DNA of 64,000 nt. Origin: Megascapheus bottae. Lineage: Eukaryota; Chordata; Mammalia; Rodentia; Geomyidae. The translations under genes were made by a program, and so were the position numbers. How positions within the stretch are numbered: the first letter of the stretch is position 1; each line of letters starts with the position of its first letter. A model generated the notes under the pieces. It was not told where the DNA came from. It searched no databases and saw only the letters and a list, made by a program, of their open reading frames with translations. The DNA is taken from positions 27,828,525-27,892,524 of the forward strand of contig JANJXV010000010.1 of the NCBI GenBank assembly GCA_024803745.1, in the 5' to 3' direction. This document shows, piece by piece, positions 13,155 through 26,654 of the stretch.

Positions 13155-14229
13155 AAGAATGGTCATTTTGAGGGTCATGTATGCCTTAATAAATAGGAAT
13201 ACATTAGCGTATTTAGCTAAAGACACTTACAAATATCTTTAGAAATATGTTATTTAATAAATCTACAAAAATTCATTGAAGTATCATAAATACATTTCTG
13301 AGTATGTTCTAAAAGTCATAATAATGCCAATTTGTATTACAGTGTGGAAAAATGAAATCATATCAATAATCCACTATATTTTAATGAACTGAAAGTCTAA
13401 TGACTACTATAGTAATCAAATATAACTGCAATCATACCTCTTAGCAGCACAAATAATCCAGCCCATACAGTCATTTATTATAGCCTAGTAATGTCACTAA
13501 GTGAGAGACATTGAATGTATAAGTAGGAAGTAATTTAAACAAATTGCACATGGAAATAGGTTGACTATGGAATTTATCGATCCTGACAGTTTTCCATCCA
13601 CAGACTTACTTTCATGAAATAAGGCCTTCTCAGGATGATTGGCTCTCTTGTCAGGTGGCTGTCAATTATCTAGATGCTGAAGGTCTCAGTTACAGTTTGC
13701 TTTTCTTTTCTGATTTTTTTTGTGATGCCTGTTGATTATTGATTTCACCTTAATTCTGCAGTGATGAATAGTATATGAAGACAGATTTAGGACTTTGTTT
13801 CCATGATATGAAAGAACATGCAATATTTTCCTGAATGTATTTTAGTTCAAGAAAAATTGCATTGTCTGTCAGTTTGTAAAAATGGTATTTCTTTGGGCTT
13901 AGGAAATTAAAATAAGCTTGATATATTTTTCTTTTAACATCTCCAATATAAAAAGTTTTCAAATTCCTCTAATAAACACCTAGACCCTACAGATACTAAC
14001 ATTGTGAGCCCAAAGTGTGATCTAAATACTTAAAGCTTGACTATCCATGATTTGTGTGAAACCTTACAGATTGGTTTCATTTGTGGCACCTGAAGCTTTT
14101 GAATACAACATGAACTATTCACCAGAAGTTAATATACATTATACTCTGGGGTCTTAATTAAGACACATTTTTGACCTTCATAATAAATTTTTTTATAACT
14201 GCTTTTTTTCTGACAATCCACTTTCTTTG

Positions 14230-14450
14230 TTTTACTTTATTTTTATTATAAAGATGATACATGGTGGGGTTAGAGTTACATAAGGTAATGGGTACATTTG
14301 CTTTCAAACAGTGCTATCCCCTACCTCATTTTCTCCTGCTCTCCCTTCCCAGTTTCCCTGCATGCCAAGTTGTAAAGTTAATTTCCAACACAGTGTCTAG
14401 TTCCATTCATTGTTGCCATATCTGTGATTCCCCTTTCCTTCTGCAAATCG
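14230..14450 (-). repeat. Older L1 3' tail
   Basis: Minus-strand L1 3' end: tttattttattataaag, gggttagagttacataagg, then ggtacatttgctttc and a pyrimidine-rich block. Confidence 0.65.
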
Positions 14451-14889
14451 GATAAACTCATATACAAGACAGACAGTACAGAAATCAAAATCAGTGACAA
14501 CAGGGACTAAATCAAGTGGGGAAAAAGAAAAAAAAGTTTTAACTGCAAGTGGTATATTATAAAAACTTCTAGTTTCCATTTCTTGGAGTTCCTCTTGATA
14601 AGCTTCTTTTTATACTCTTGGTTTCTTAACATATGCTTACCTGTATGTTAAATTCCTGTTTTTTGAAAACCAGGAGAGGCAGGCTCTTCATGTCATTGCT
14701 GGCTGGAAAAAAAAAAAAATCTTGTTCACAGCCTTGAGATTTCTCAGGCAGGTATTTAAGGAAGATTAAGGACCATGCTACAGATGTGACTTGAAGCCAT
14801 TAGAAACCATGGTAGGGTTTTATACAAGTATTTTTAAGCTAGTCTCGAAGAAGATTCACAGTAAATCTATGTAATGTTTGGTGAAGAAG

Positions 14890-15550
14890 AGACTCTGGGT
14901 CACTTTCAATCTTTATTCCTTTCTATTGGTGAATAGCACTCTTCTATGTGGATGTTTCACAATTAAATTTATCATTTCCTTGCCTTGGTTATCACTAATT
15001 TTTGGTGTTCAGAATGTAAAGTTGCCAGAAATATCCTTACATAGATCTTCATGTGAACTTAATTTTTATTTGTTAGATTGAATACTGACAAAGGCAATTA
15101 CTGGGTCACATGGTGATTGCATTTTAGTTTCATAAAATTTACAGAACCCATCTGGAGAAGCTGTGAGATTTCAGAATCTTACCTCCCATTTGGGGATAGT
15201 GTAGCTTGTCTATGACATCATCAGGATTTGGTTTTGCATGATTTTTTTGTTTAAATATTAATAATATTTTAATTTAAAATTTTTATCATGTTACAAACAA
15301 ATCTGATGAATATGCAATGCCATCTGTCAATAGTTCTAATTTGTATCTCCCTGAAGACTGGTATATGCTGGCTCATTTTTTTGAGTCTATTTTCACCTGC
15401 ATATCTTCCATGATGCAATGTCTATCTTATATTATAGCTAGATTTTTTTTAATTTTTTCCTTTTTAGTCTTGAGTGTTCTTTTGCATTTTGGTATACTAA
15501 GTTCTGGATAGATTGCCATAACTATGAAAAATTGATAAGAAAATTCTGCT
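14890..15550 (-). repeat. Ancient L1 ORF2 3' part, decayed
   Basis: Contains attactgggtcacatggtg, which corresponds to the PYDPAIPLLG region of L1 ORF2 in reverse. Further along is the typical 'tgtatctccctgaag' to 'gagtctattttcacc' block. Many breaks. Confidence 0.55.
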
Positions 15551-15856
15551 TGCTATCAGAAAATGGTGACTCTTGTGTATTTGGACATAGTTTCTATCTA
15601 TCCATTATCTCTGCTATCCTCATCTTAGTGAAATTGTACCTCTGTTCATATAAATTGCAGCTAGATGTTGAAGAAGAAACTGTGGCTGAAATTGAAAACT
15701 TGACCTACAATAATTATCTCATTAGTACTGGTTGTTGTTAGTTTTTACAGACCTGTTAACATAGTTATAGATTTTTAAAAAATTATCTATATTAAGGTCT
15801 TCTAGATTTAATATAATAAAGTTACTATCATTTAGATATTTAATTTTTTTGTTTAC

Positions 15857-15952
15857 AGGTTGTGGGTCTTGAACTCAGGACCTGGCATTGTCCTTGAGCT
15901 TTTTCTACGCAAGGATAGTATTCCATTACTTTGAGTCACAGCACCATTTACT
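15857..15952 (-). repeat. Partial IDL-Geo-like SINE
   Basis: Only the Geo half remains (gggtcttgaactcagg, attgtccttgagc, gagtcacagcacca). Confidence 0.75.
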
Positions 15953-16985
15953 AGGTATTTAAAATATTTTTTCATCACTTTGTCTCCTGTTTTAATGTAG
16001 AAACAAGCAAATAATAACAATGGTTGATGCTGACCTAGTCACGAGATAAATATCCATTAAAGGACTTGCTGAAGTTGACTATTAGATTGAATATGTTAGT
16101 TTTCATAAAAGTTTGACTTTTTTACTTTTAAAATTGTGTTATATTACTTTTCTGCAATTATTATTTATATCTCCTATATCCTCCAAATACCATTAGTAGT
16201 TCTTGGGCCAATTTACTTGTATTCCCATATTATTCTCTATAAGTTACATTTGTCTACACAGGATTTGTTCTATGCTATACTCATCATGCCCACAATTTTT
16301 AACTGTTTAGTATTATTATAAATTTTATTTGTCGTTATGGAAAATTGTACAAAATTTTAATTAGGTGATATTAAATCGCAAAGAGATAGTTGTTGAAATG
16401 CAATTCTCATGTAATCACATTCACACATACACACACATGCACACAGAAATCTAGTCATAATTCCCTGGAATAGATGATCTAAAGCATCATTTTAAATTGT
16501 GGTTTAACTTACAGTCACAGAGCACTAAATATCAAGTATTATGAATCTAAAGGCATCTAGTCAAATGTACCTATAAAGGAACTTATTGCCTCAGATCCTT
16601 CTTCTCTTTAGTAGACTTAAAAATTTACAGGAATGTGTAAAGTGGCTTAAAGAAGGAAAAGCTATATGATTCGCAGACCAAAGTTTCTAGCTTTCTTGTT
16701 AAATCTGCCAAGGAGTATTAGGCAGAGGTTTGCTATACAAATAGGCAGCTGTCTGAGTTGTATGCTTCATCTTTCAAACATGAAAAATGCTTGCCCTTAT
16801 GCAAGTAAATAAAGAAATAGTTAAGTTTCTGGAGATCTCTTCACATGTTTCATGTTTTATATGGTATCAATTGCAGCCATTAAATATAAGAGAAACAACC
16901 ATATGAGGATACTAAAACATCAGTTTTCTTAATTTGGGTGAAAACTCTCATTATAAGCTAGCAGTTTTTTAATATATTTTTAAAT

Positions 16986-17189
16986 TTTTTTGCCAGTCCT
17001 GGGCTTGAGCTCAAGGCCTGAGCACTGAGCACTGTCCTTGGATTTTCTCAAAGCTAGAGCTCTACCATTTGAGCCTCAGCACCACTTCCAGCTTTTTTTT
17101 TTTTTCTGTGAATGTGGTCTCGAGCAATCAAACTTGGGTCTTGGTGCATGCTAGGCAAACACTCTACCACTAGGCCAAACTCCCAGCCC
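16986..17189 (-). repeat. IDL-Geo SINE
   Basis: Complete dimer with a ten-base internal duplication (gagcactgag followed by cactg at about 17020-17035). The TSD-like pair aagctagcagttttt (about 16957) and aagctggaagttttt (17190) is separated from the left end by an A/T-rich tail. Confidence 0.93.
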
Positions 17190-17359
17190 AAGCTGGAAGT
17201 TTTTCACTTATAAATTTTTGTACTAGAGTCTCATCACTACTGTATGTTATTTTGAACCTTTTATATTATGTAAGCTAGTCAGATAAAAATAGCTGGATGA
17301 AAGCATTAATTCTGCTCCTCCAAATAAATTATTTTCTATTTAAAATGTCACCTATGTAG

Positions 17360-17670
17360 ATTTTTGAAGAGTGGCTATAACCCTAGCTACTTCAGAGGCA
17401 GAGATCAAGAGATTACAGTTGGAGGCCCATGTAGAAATAAAGGTGTTGTCTCAATCAATTGCTGAAAGCTGTAATACAGTTCATCATACCCAGCTATATG
17501 CAAAAGCCCAAGTAGGAAGACTTCAGCTTAAAACACTTGTATGTGAAGCCAAGTTCTACTTTGGAAGTATCCAATCAACAAAAGGAGTGGAAGTGTAGCT
17601 CAAGTAGTAAAACACCTGTCTGCCTACTAGAAGGATTTGAATTCAATCTCTAGTACTGCCACAAAATCCT
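17360..17670 (+). repeat. Composite B1/tRNA SINE, very diverged
   Basis: A B1-like start (cctagctacttcagagg) is followed by a second B1-like part and a tRNA-like end (gtgtagctcaagtag, then gattcaatctctagtactgcc equivalent). The chance open frame inside is not a gene. Confidence 0.55.
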
Positions 17671-18280
17671 AAAATGATATAAACACTATATCTGGCATTT
17701 ATATAAATAGCATACTTGAAGACACAACCAATAGTAGAGGATATGTAGTTTAATAGAAAATGACTATTATACCAAAATTGTAATATATTGTAGTATGTTT
17801 CCCCTTAATTGATCTAATATAACTTGTTTTCCAAAAATGTGTAGTTAAAAATTATATGGGTTTTTAGTAGCCACTTCAGAAAATAGTGACTATAATCCTT
17901 TGACTTTCTTTAATGTAGTTGCAATGAGGAATTGAAAATCTCATGCAAAAAGTTTGATGTTCATTTAGAAGAATCTCTTGTCTCTGAGTGATTGTGTAAC
18001 ATTACACATTGGTCATTCTTTCATAGGTGAAAATGCACATTCATCATACAGAGTCATGATACATCACAGAACCTAGAAAAGTGTCATTGTCTGCTCTTGC
18101 CAGACTGGCATAAGAAAATTAAATATCACCACAAATTTATTGATATTATTAATTATGGAATTGCTTAACCTCCAACATGAAGATGGCTCTTCTCTTTCAG
18201 AATTGTAATATAGACAAAATGGCACTTTAGAAAAAAAAATCTCTAAATACGGTAGTGATTTTTATACTCCTGTGTTTTAT

Positions 18281-18461
18281 TCATTTTTTTGCCAGTCCTG
18301 GGCTTAAACTCAGGGCCGGGCTTTTCCAAGGCTAGAGCTCTACCACTTGAGCCTACCGCACCATTTCTGGCTTTTTTTCTATGTATATGGTGCTGAGGAA
18401 TCAAACCCTGGTCTTCATGCATGCTAGGCAAGCACTCTGCCACTAGGCCACATTCCCTGCC
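18281..18461 (-). repeat. IDL-Geo SINE with TSD
   Basis: Complete dimer, slightly shortened in the Geo half. TSD ctcctgtgttttat at 18267-18280 and 18462-18475. Confidence 0.95.
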
Positions 18462-18479
18462 CTCCTGTGTTTTATCCTT

Positions 18480-20900
18480 CTAAGTGCAATGTGGTTGAGT
18501 ATAAGGATGGAGTGTGGAGGCCTTGAACAGCAGTGATTTGGGAAGATTGACCCTGTACTAAATTCTCTTTAAATTAACAGTGTCATGTTAGACCTTTGTT
18601 AGTAATTATTAGTCTACATTTATTTTTGGCTTGCTCAAATATGAGAGCAGAATATCATAAAGAAATGTCACCAATTGGGTATTAGTGGCTCACTGAAAGA
18701 AAGAAAAAGGAAAGGATAAAGGAAAGGCACCAAAGGATTGCAGCAAGCATTTTTTCCCTGTATATCTATAACAAATGAGAACATTTTAATCAAATGCTTG
18801 GTAATAAGAATATTTATTTATAATTTTCAAATCAGGTATAGAGACAAAACAATAACTCATTTACTTCTTTCTCATATGATGTATTTCCAAGTATGTGATG
18901 TGAATGTATATGTTTATTCTCAACTATTTTTATTCATTTAGTTTATATCTTAATTTGTGTAATATGAAATAATATTCTAATTTTGAGTTTTCATGGAAAG
19001 CAATGCTGCATGAACAGCAAGTAAGATATAATGAGTACTAAATCATATATATGGCCAGGATCAAATTTCACTAACAGGAGAGCAAATCTAGGCTCTGCTG
19101 CTGTTTGTTGTTGTTGTTGTAGTGCTGGTAGTCTTGATTGTTTTAATTTATTGAGATAGTGAGAGAGTGTGGTATTATGTAGACCAGTCTGTCCTCATGA
19201 TTCCTCCCAAATCCTAGGATTACAGACATGAGTTATTTTAGGTTTCAAATGTGACATCTGTTCACAGAACTATAGCAAAGGATGGGGTTTTCACATTATC
19301 AGTAAGACAGATGCATATATATATTATGTAACTAAGGGCCTAACTATAACAAAAATGACCCCCTTGTTACATTTTTACAGTATTTTTTTCTCATAATATT
19401 GTTCTGAATGTGCATTGTTGACTCACTCTTCTTTTAAAGTCAATGACATAGTCTTGAAATCCACCCGACTATTAAATTTTACTCTTGTTACTCTTTTTGC
19501 CAGAGAGTATTCAGTGAACCAATTAATCACCAAAGTCCTGTGGTATCACATATGTATATGACATGGTTCAAAATGAAGCCAGAATTTTCAGTAGCACTTG
19601 GCAATGAGCTGCTGCAAAATGTGTTAAAGATTTAGGAAAATCCTCAAAGATTTATTTCTGCCTTAATTGCTCCCTTATTTCCAGAAGTTAACAAATTGCC
19701 ATTGTCATCTTGGTTTCCTGTAGAGAAGGAAGAAATGTTACTTAATTACTTCTCTATTCTTTCTGCTTTGCAAAAACATGTGACTAAGGATGATACAATA
19801 TTGAACCAAAAGTCTGAAGAGCTAGATAGAACACCATCATTCTTCCCATGTCTTGACCTGGACCCCTGTGGATAGAAAACAATCTTTAAATTTAATATAG
19901 TTCATTCTTCCTACTGCCAATTTTATTTACAAAATGTGTCAAGGTTCCTGAAATAAAAGGCTCTCTGTGGTACCTCAGCAAGTATAAAACAATGCTTCAC
20001 CCCTAACTTCATTTCATTGAAAGAATTCCCAAGTGTCTGTTAGTTATTGACTTAGAGAAAGGGAGATACGTGCAAAAGTCTCAGTGGAAACACTTAGTGT
20101 AAGATAAATTAGTCCGGTGTCAGTGAATACTACAGCTATCACCCAGATTCCAGACAGTGCCTAGTGTCACATCCCAGGAAGCTCTTTCTAGAAGCATTAA
20201 CTGCAAAAATACTCTATTATAATAAAAGAAGTCTTAAGACAAACACTTTTGGATAATTGTAAATATTATATCCACAGGACTTTTAAAATAGAACAAATGG
20301 ATGAAGATGGAGGAGTATTAAGCCAGGGCTCTCATAATACTTTCTTGAAATATAGAGATGAAATAAGTAAGATTATATCAATACTTTTCTCCTTGAATAT
20401 AACCTATATTACTTTATATATTCAAGATGCTCTAAAAGTATAATAATATTCAATGAAAGTTTAAGAAATACTCTTGTTCTTCTTGATTGCTATAAAACCA
20501 ATTCTGATAGAGTTTATTCTTTCTAGAACATTTTTTTCTATCTATGCATGTTCTGGGAAAAATTTCATTATGTTATAATGTATTATGTAGAACACACATT
20601 TATAAATGCATAAACTCATTCGAAGATTATAATCAAGAAATGAATTAAATATTTCCAAATAGAAAGAAAACTGTGTTCCTCTATTGTCCATTGATGTTGT
20701 GTTTATATTTGATGACTGATTATGAGACAATGTCCTTAAATTCTTTTTGTAAATTCATCCTCCCACAATTCATACTTCTAGAAAAAAACTTTATAAAATC
20801 TGAATATAAGGTTTGGGGAACTGAAATTTTGAAGTTTGATTTTAGGATGATGTTATTTCAAATCAATATGTAACAATGTCATGTATTTGTTCTTCCAAAA
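18480..20900. other. Unassigned unique-looking DNA
   Basis: Apart from a B1-like fragment near 19130 I recognise nothing. Open frames are short and not gene-like. The same applies to 15955-16985, 17675-18265, 21100-22030 and 22725-23370. Confidence 0.5.
19130..19240 (-). repeat. B1-like fragment
   Basis: Contains gaccagtctgtcctc and aaatcctaggattacag, a reverse 7SL-derived end. Confidence 0.55.
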
Positions 20901-20904
20901 ATTT

Positions 20905-21094
20905 TATTTTGTCAGTTTTGGGCCTTGAACTTAGGGCCTGGGCACTGTCCTTGGGCTTTCTCAAGGCTAGAGCTCTACCACTTGAGCCACAGTACCATTT
21001 CTGGATTTTTTCTATATATGTGGTACCAAGGAATCAAACCCAGGTCTTCGTGCATGGTAGGCAAGCACTCTACCACTAGGCTAAAAACCCGGCC
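20905..21094 (-). repeat. IDL-Geo SINE
   Basis: Complete dimer. Diverged TSD of the form tgttcttccaaaaatt (left) and tgctcttcaaactttt (right). Confidence 0.92.
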
Positions 21095-22039
21095 TGCTCT
21101 TCAAACTTTTAAATACACTATAAAATTTAATTAAAAAATGAAAATATAAATAATTTTACAATAAGTTAGAGAAAATTGTATGTATTTATATTATATGCAT
21201 GTACGCAGTGACTGTATTTCTTAGATCTATAATATGCAGGTCAGTAGAAAAATTTAATACATTTGTGACTGGAACATGACACAGTAAATCCATTGTTAGT
21301 GTGTGATGTGTTATGGGCAGCAATAGATCATAGTAGAAATAGTGAAAGTTCTCATCCCAGAGCACATGACTCAAGTTCATTCCCTATTTTTTCTATTTAA
21401 GTGCAAGACTATCTGTAGGTTTTTCCATCTCTTTAGCTAGTTCTCTCATCTACAAAATGATTAGAACACAGCCAAAGTTTTTTTTTCCAGCTGAGAGTTC
21501 CAATAGTTCTATGATTTGTGAGTCAGAAACATGATTGTTCTCAAGAATCATAAATAATGTGTTGTTGTTATTTTATGCCTTACTAAGTTAGAGACCAATT
21601 TTATGCAAGATTAAAATTAAATGTAGATGACTGTCAAAGACTTTATTGAATTGAATGGCGGATATTTCAAAAAAGTGTATCGTACCATATTAATTTGAGG
21701 TGGTTGTATCAAGCAAACATCTGTATAAATTGTTCTCAATTGGTATAGTTATTTTAATAGGATATTCAAATGAATGACATGCATATTGCTACACCATAGA
21801 CTATTGAACAAGAGAATATATCGAGACTAGGATTTTCAATGATAAATTTAGTTTTCTTTTTTTATGCTTTAAATTTTGTGAAATTTCTTGAGGACGGTAC
21901 ACATGGTTCTCTAAAACCGAAGACTAAATCTGAGAGCCTACCTTAGGGATGCATTAGGTGTTCAGTATTTGGGAATTTTAGTGATATTTGTTCATCCATT
22001 TCCAATTTCAACCCTGTTGTATCCTTTAATCATACACAT

Positions 22040-22082
22040 ACACACACACATGTGTACACACACACGTGCACACACACACACA
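22040..22082 (+). repeat. (CA)n microsatellite
   Basis: Interrupted CA dinucleotide tract. Confidence 0.9.
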
Positions 22083-22242
22083 ATTTGCTGGAAAATATCA
22101 GACTAACTGAAGAGGGAATTAATGAAAATAGCTGAAAGTTTAACTTTGATTTTATTTATCGTGTGGGTTGGAACTTAGATTCTAAGTTCATTTTTTGATT
22201 AAATTGTTTGAATGATCATGTAAATTTTAAATCCATGATCAT

Positions 22243-22325
22243 TTGGGGGAGTGTTTTGTTGATACTAGGGATTGAGTTCAAACTTTGTAGGCAAGTTTTC
22301 ATATTAATTCAACCATTTCCACAGC
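22243..22325 (-). repeat. Partial ID-like SINE
   Basis: Contains actagggattgagttcaaac and gtaggcaag, matching the reverse of an ID-type tRNA-derived half. Confidence 0.55.
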
Positions 22326-22527
22326 CATTGAATAATGACACTATATCTAATCAAATTTTCATCATCATTTTGGAATTACTTAGCCAGTTAGTATTGGAAA
22401 AAAAACTGGATTCTGTATTTAACCTCTTTTTCTTTTAAAGTTTTTTTTTGTGTGAAAAGTAAGTCATTTGAAATTTTGTTTGGTGATTATTTTGTCCTGA
22501 TTACTTCAACTGAAATGTGTACACTTT

Positions 22528-22722
22528 GTTTTTTTGTCAGTCATGGGGCTTGAACTCTAGGCATGGGCACTGTCCTTGAGCTCTTCAGCTCAAGGCTACC
22601 ACTCTAGCCCTGAGCCTGGGCATTGTCCCTGAGCTCTTCAGCTAAAAGCTACCACCCTACCCTTGTGCCATAGCGCCATTTCCCATTTTCTAACTGAGGC
22701 ATGAAGCTACTGCACCTAGCAA
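22528..22722 (-). repeat. B1/tRNA dimeric SINE with internal duplication
   Basis: tRNA-like half in reverse (ggggcttgaactctagg). A block of about 55 bases, from ctgggcactgtcc to taccctagccc, occurs twice in tandem at about 22564-22670. A shortened B1 part follows. Confidence 0.7.
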
Positions 22723-23789
22723 ACTAAGTATACATTTTCAAACATAAACATCCTGAGTCATATTTTCTAAGGCCCATCTTTGATGATGAACTCCATGTTT
22801 TCTTAAAGAAATACTGATTTCAAATTCCTCAGATTTTTTTCAGTTTATTGGAAGCTCTCTAAGTTGAGGAATTGCCATGAAGACTGAAGCTTGCACCTTT
22901 TTGATCACTTGCAGATCTACTTAGAAATCAGTTCTTAAGTGAACTTCATTTGTAATCTTCAAGCAAAGCATAATTATGTCCTCCATCTAAATTTGTTTGA
23001 ACGTATATGGTAGATTTTGTTGTATGTATTCTGTATCTTCCATTCTGTATGTTCTATCCTCACTACGTCCATCTTTCAATAAAGAACATGGAATTTCTGG
23101 AATTATTTCTTCAAAAGCATAATAAATTAATGAAGCTGCACTTAAGAGTAGATACAAATAAAAATCACTAGATTTATCCTTGCCAAGAGATATGAGAGAA
23201 TTAAAAATGAAAGACTCCAAAAATTGCTAGTGAAGATTACATATATTAAAATGACTGACTATCAATAGTTAATTCTCACTTACATTTCTATACATATAGA
23301 TAGATTCAAACTTCGAGTTATGTGATATAATTCTAATGTGAAAAAAATTGAATTGAAATAATCTGGGAGACAGTGCGATATTTTTTATATATTTTATTGC
23401 AATTAATAGAAGGGTTACAATATATTTGCCAGATAGAAGGTGCATCAATTCACATATATTAATACCCTTTCTCATGTACTAGTCCCCATATCCCTCCCCC
23501 CACACCCAACCCTCATCTTGTTTTCCCACTTCCCTATCCAATTTCAAATAACCAAATATGCATACATACAATATATCAGATAACAAAGTGAGATACTGTA
23601 AAAATATGAGATAATCAAGTGACAGCAAAAGAGATGAGAGATAACATAGTACATTAAGGAAAACAATCACTCATTATATTGCTTTTGTTTATATATCCTA
23701 CAGGTCCGTTCACTTAGTGTCATACTATATGCCCTTATATATCTAGGTTTTGCTCTATTGCAAATCTCTGCTATGAGAGACCAAGGTTT

Positions 23790-26577
23790 CTACTGATTAT
23801 GACAAATGAGGGAAACCATTGAGCCTAAGCTCCTTTGACTCTGGATAACATTACATAATATGATTTTTTCTAGGTCTTTCCATTTCCTAACAAATGGAGC
23901 GACGTCATTCTTTCTGACAGCAGCATAGAATTCCATTGTCTACAAATACCACAGCTTGTTGATCCACTCATCAACTGAGTGACATCAGGGCTGCTTCCAT
24001 ATCTTTGCTATGGTAATTAGTGCTGCAATGAACATAGTTGTGCTAGTGGATTTAGTATGTCCTTATTTCTGGACAACTGGGTAAATGCCAAGTAGTGGAA
24101 TTGCTGGGTTATAGGGGAGCTCTATGTTTAGTCTTTTGAGGACTATAATGCTTTCCATAGTGGTTGAACCAGATTGCACTCCCACCAACAGTGTAGTAGT
24201 GATCCCTCCTGGCTACATCCCTCCAGCATCTGTTGTTATTAGTTTTCTTGATCCTGGCCATTCTAACTGTAGTGAGGTGGAATCTTAGAGTTGTTTGGAT
24301 TTGCATTTCTTTTATGATCAGAGATGTTGAGCATTTATTTCTTCATGTGTCTATAGGCCATTTTTCTTCTTCAGAAAAGACTCTCTTTAAGTTTTGGCCA
24401 ATCTTTTAATGGGATGGTTGTTGCTTTGGAGATTAGTTTTGGAGTGATTCAAGTTTTTGAGCTGTTGATATATTTTAGATAGGAGGCCTTTGTCCGTTGT
24501 ATGGTTAGTGAAGATCTTCTCCCATTCTGTAGGCTTCCTAATTAATTTACTAGCTATGTCCTTTGCCATACAAAAGCTCTGCAGTTTAATGCAGTCTCAC
24601 TTATCCAGCCTTTCTCTGATTTGTTGTGATTCTTGGTCCTTATTAAGAAAGTTTTGACCTGTGCCAAGGAGGCCTAGTGTATCTCTGATGCCTTCTTGTA
24701 AAGTTTTCAGTGTGTCAGCTTTTATCTCCAGGTCTTTGATCCATTTGGAGTTAATTCCAGTGCAAGGTGACAAAGAAGGATCCAGCTTTAGTTTTCTGCA
24801 GGTGCTTAACCAGTTCTGCCAGCACAACTTGTTGAAGAGGCTGTCTTTCTTCCATTCTATTTTTTTAGCTCCCTTGTCAAATTTAGGTGGCTATAGGTCT
24901 ATGGTTTAATATCTGCCTCCTCAGTTCTATTCCATTGGTCTTCAGGCCTGTTCCTGTGCCAGTACCAAGCTGTTTTGATAATTATAGCTCTGTAATAGAG
25001 TCTAAAGTTTGGTATTGAAATTCCTCCTGCGCTGTTCTTTCTGGTAAGAAGTGTTTTTGCTATACAGGGTCTTTTATTATTCCATATGAAATTTTGGATT
25101 GCCTCTTTTATTTCTTTAAGAATGACATTGGGATATAGTGTTGAATTTGTGGAGAGCTCTTGGCAAGATTGTCATTTTCATGATATTGATTCTTCCAATC
25201 CAGGGGCATGTGAGGTTTTTCCATTTCTTCAGTTCTGCTTTAATTTCCTTTTCTTGGGTTTTCAAGTTTTCATCCAAAAGGTCCTTTACATTCTTAGTTA
25301 AGCTAATTCCCAGGTACTTTATTTTCTTTGAGGCTGTTGCAAAAGGAATTGCTTTCCTAATTGCCATATGGTTTGAGAAGTATTCCCTCATGATGCTCTG
25401 GATCTTGGTAATTTCTCTTGTGATATTACCATTTTTGTCTTTGGTTTTGTTTATTTCAGTATGCTCCCTTCTTTTTTTGGTAAGATTTGCTAAGGGTCTT
25501 TCTATTTTGTTAATTTTTTCAAAGAACCACCTCCTTGTTTTTTTGATTCTTTCTATAGTTTTTTATTACAATACATTTAATTCTGCTTTGATGTTAATAA
25601 TTTTCTTCCTTCTACTGGGATTAGGGTTGGTTTGTTGCTCTTTTCCAGGAGCTTAAGGTGACACATTAACTTGTTGGTTTGCCATTTTTCCAATTTGTAA
25701 TTGTAGGCATTCAGAAAAATTTTCCTCAGGGTACTGCTTTTGCCGTGTCCCAAACGAGCTGATATTTTGTGTGCTCCTTTGTGTTAAATTTCATAAATGT
25801 TGGATTTCTGTTCTGATCTCTTCAATGACCCATTGGTGATTCAACAAGGTGTTGTTCAGTTTCCATGAGTTACAGGCTTTTCATTGGTGGAGATGAGTGT
25901 TCAGTTCCAATTTGATGCCTTTGTGGTCAGAGAGTGCAGGGAATAATTTCAGTGTTTCTGAATCTGCCCAGGTTTGTTTTATGCTCTAAAATGTGGTCTA
26001 TTTTGGAAAATGTTCCATGTGCTGCTGAAAAAATGTATATTGTGTTGTTGCTGGGTGGAATAATCTGCAGATATCTGTTAGATCTAGTTGGTCTATACAG
26101 TTGTTCGATTCTAAAGTTTCTCTGTTGAGTTTATGCCTGGTTGATCTGTCCATAGGTGAGAGTGGTGTGTTAAAGTCACCAACAATCAGTGTGTTTTGAT
26201 CTATATATGGTTTCAGTGAAAGTAAAGTTTGCTTGATGAAGGTCAGAGCTCTGGGATTAGGTGTGTAGATATTTAGGATGGTTATGTCTTCCTGGAAGAA
26301 GGTCCCTTTAGTAGTATGTAGTAACCTTCATTGTCTTTTTCTCACTAATTTTAGTTTGAAGTCTATTTTATCTGATATGAGGATGGCAACTCCTGCCTGT
26401 TTATGGGGCTGGTAGCTTCATAAAGTTTATTCCAACCTCTCACTTTCAAAACATGTATGTTTTTTGGGGTAAGATGTTTTTCTTGAAGACAGCAGAACAA
26501 TGGATCTTGCTTTTGATCAAACTAGATGGTCTATGTCATTTAATTGGAGAGTTAATTCCATTGATATTGAGAGTCAT
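23790..26577 (-). pseudogene. Decayed L1 ORF2 lacking the reverse transcriptase domain (element 'A')
   Basis: Begins at about 26577 with a peptide like MTLNINGINSPIK, the normal start of the L1 endonuclease, then a TGA at 26536-26538. Endonuclease and linker cover about 25400-26577. At 25116-25391 one open frame reads through the deletion joint: [10 protein letters not shown] directly before [19 protein letters not shown]. About 320 codons are missing, including all the catalytic reverse transcriptase motifs (judged against L1 'B' and general L1 knowledge). The C-terminal block is at 24109-24830, with MCWQNWLSTCRKLKLDP and [11 protein letters not shown] four-base deletion and TAG stop near 24135-24155 match element 'C'. 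It is not functional. Confidence 0.9.
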
Positions 26578-26654
26578 TATTGAGAAATATCTATTATTTC
26601 CTGCTATTTTTACAAGCTTTCATTAGGGCCTGTGTCATGACAGTTCTGTGGTAC

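Noticed and set aside
17371..17598. 75-codon plus-strand open frame with plausible composition
   Set aside because: Falls within a diverged B1/tRNA composite SINE.
25138..25656. 172-codon plus-strand open frame, the longest on that strand
   Set aside because: Antisense of decayed L1 ORF2; the hydrophobic composition reflects the A-rich L1 sense strand.
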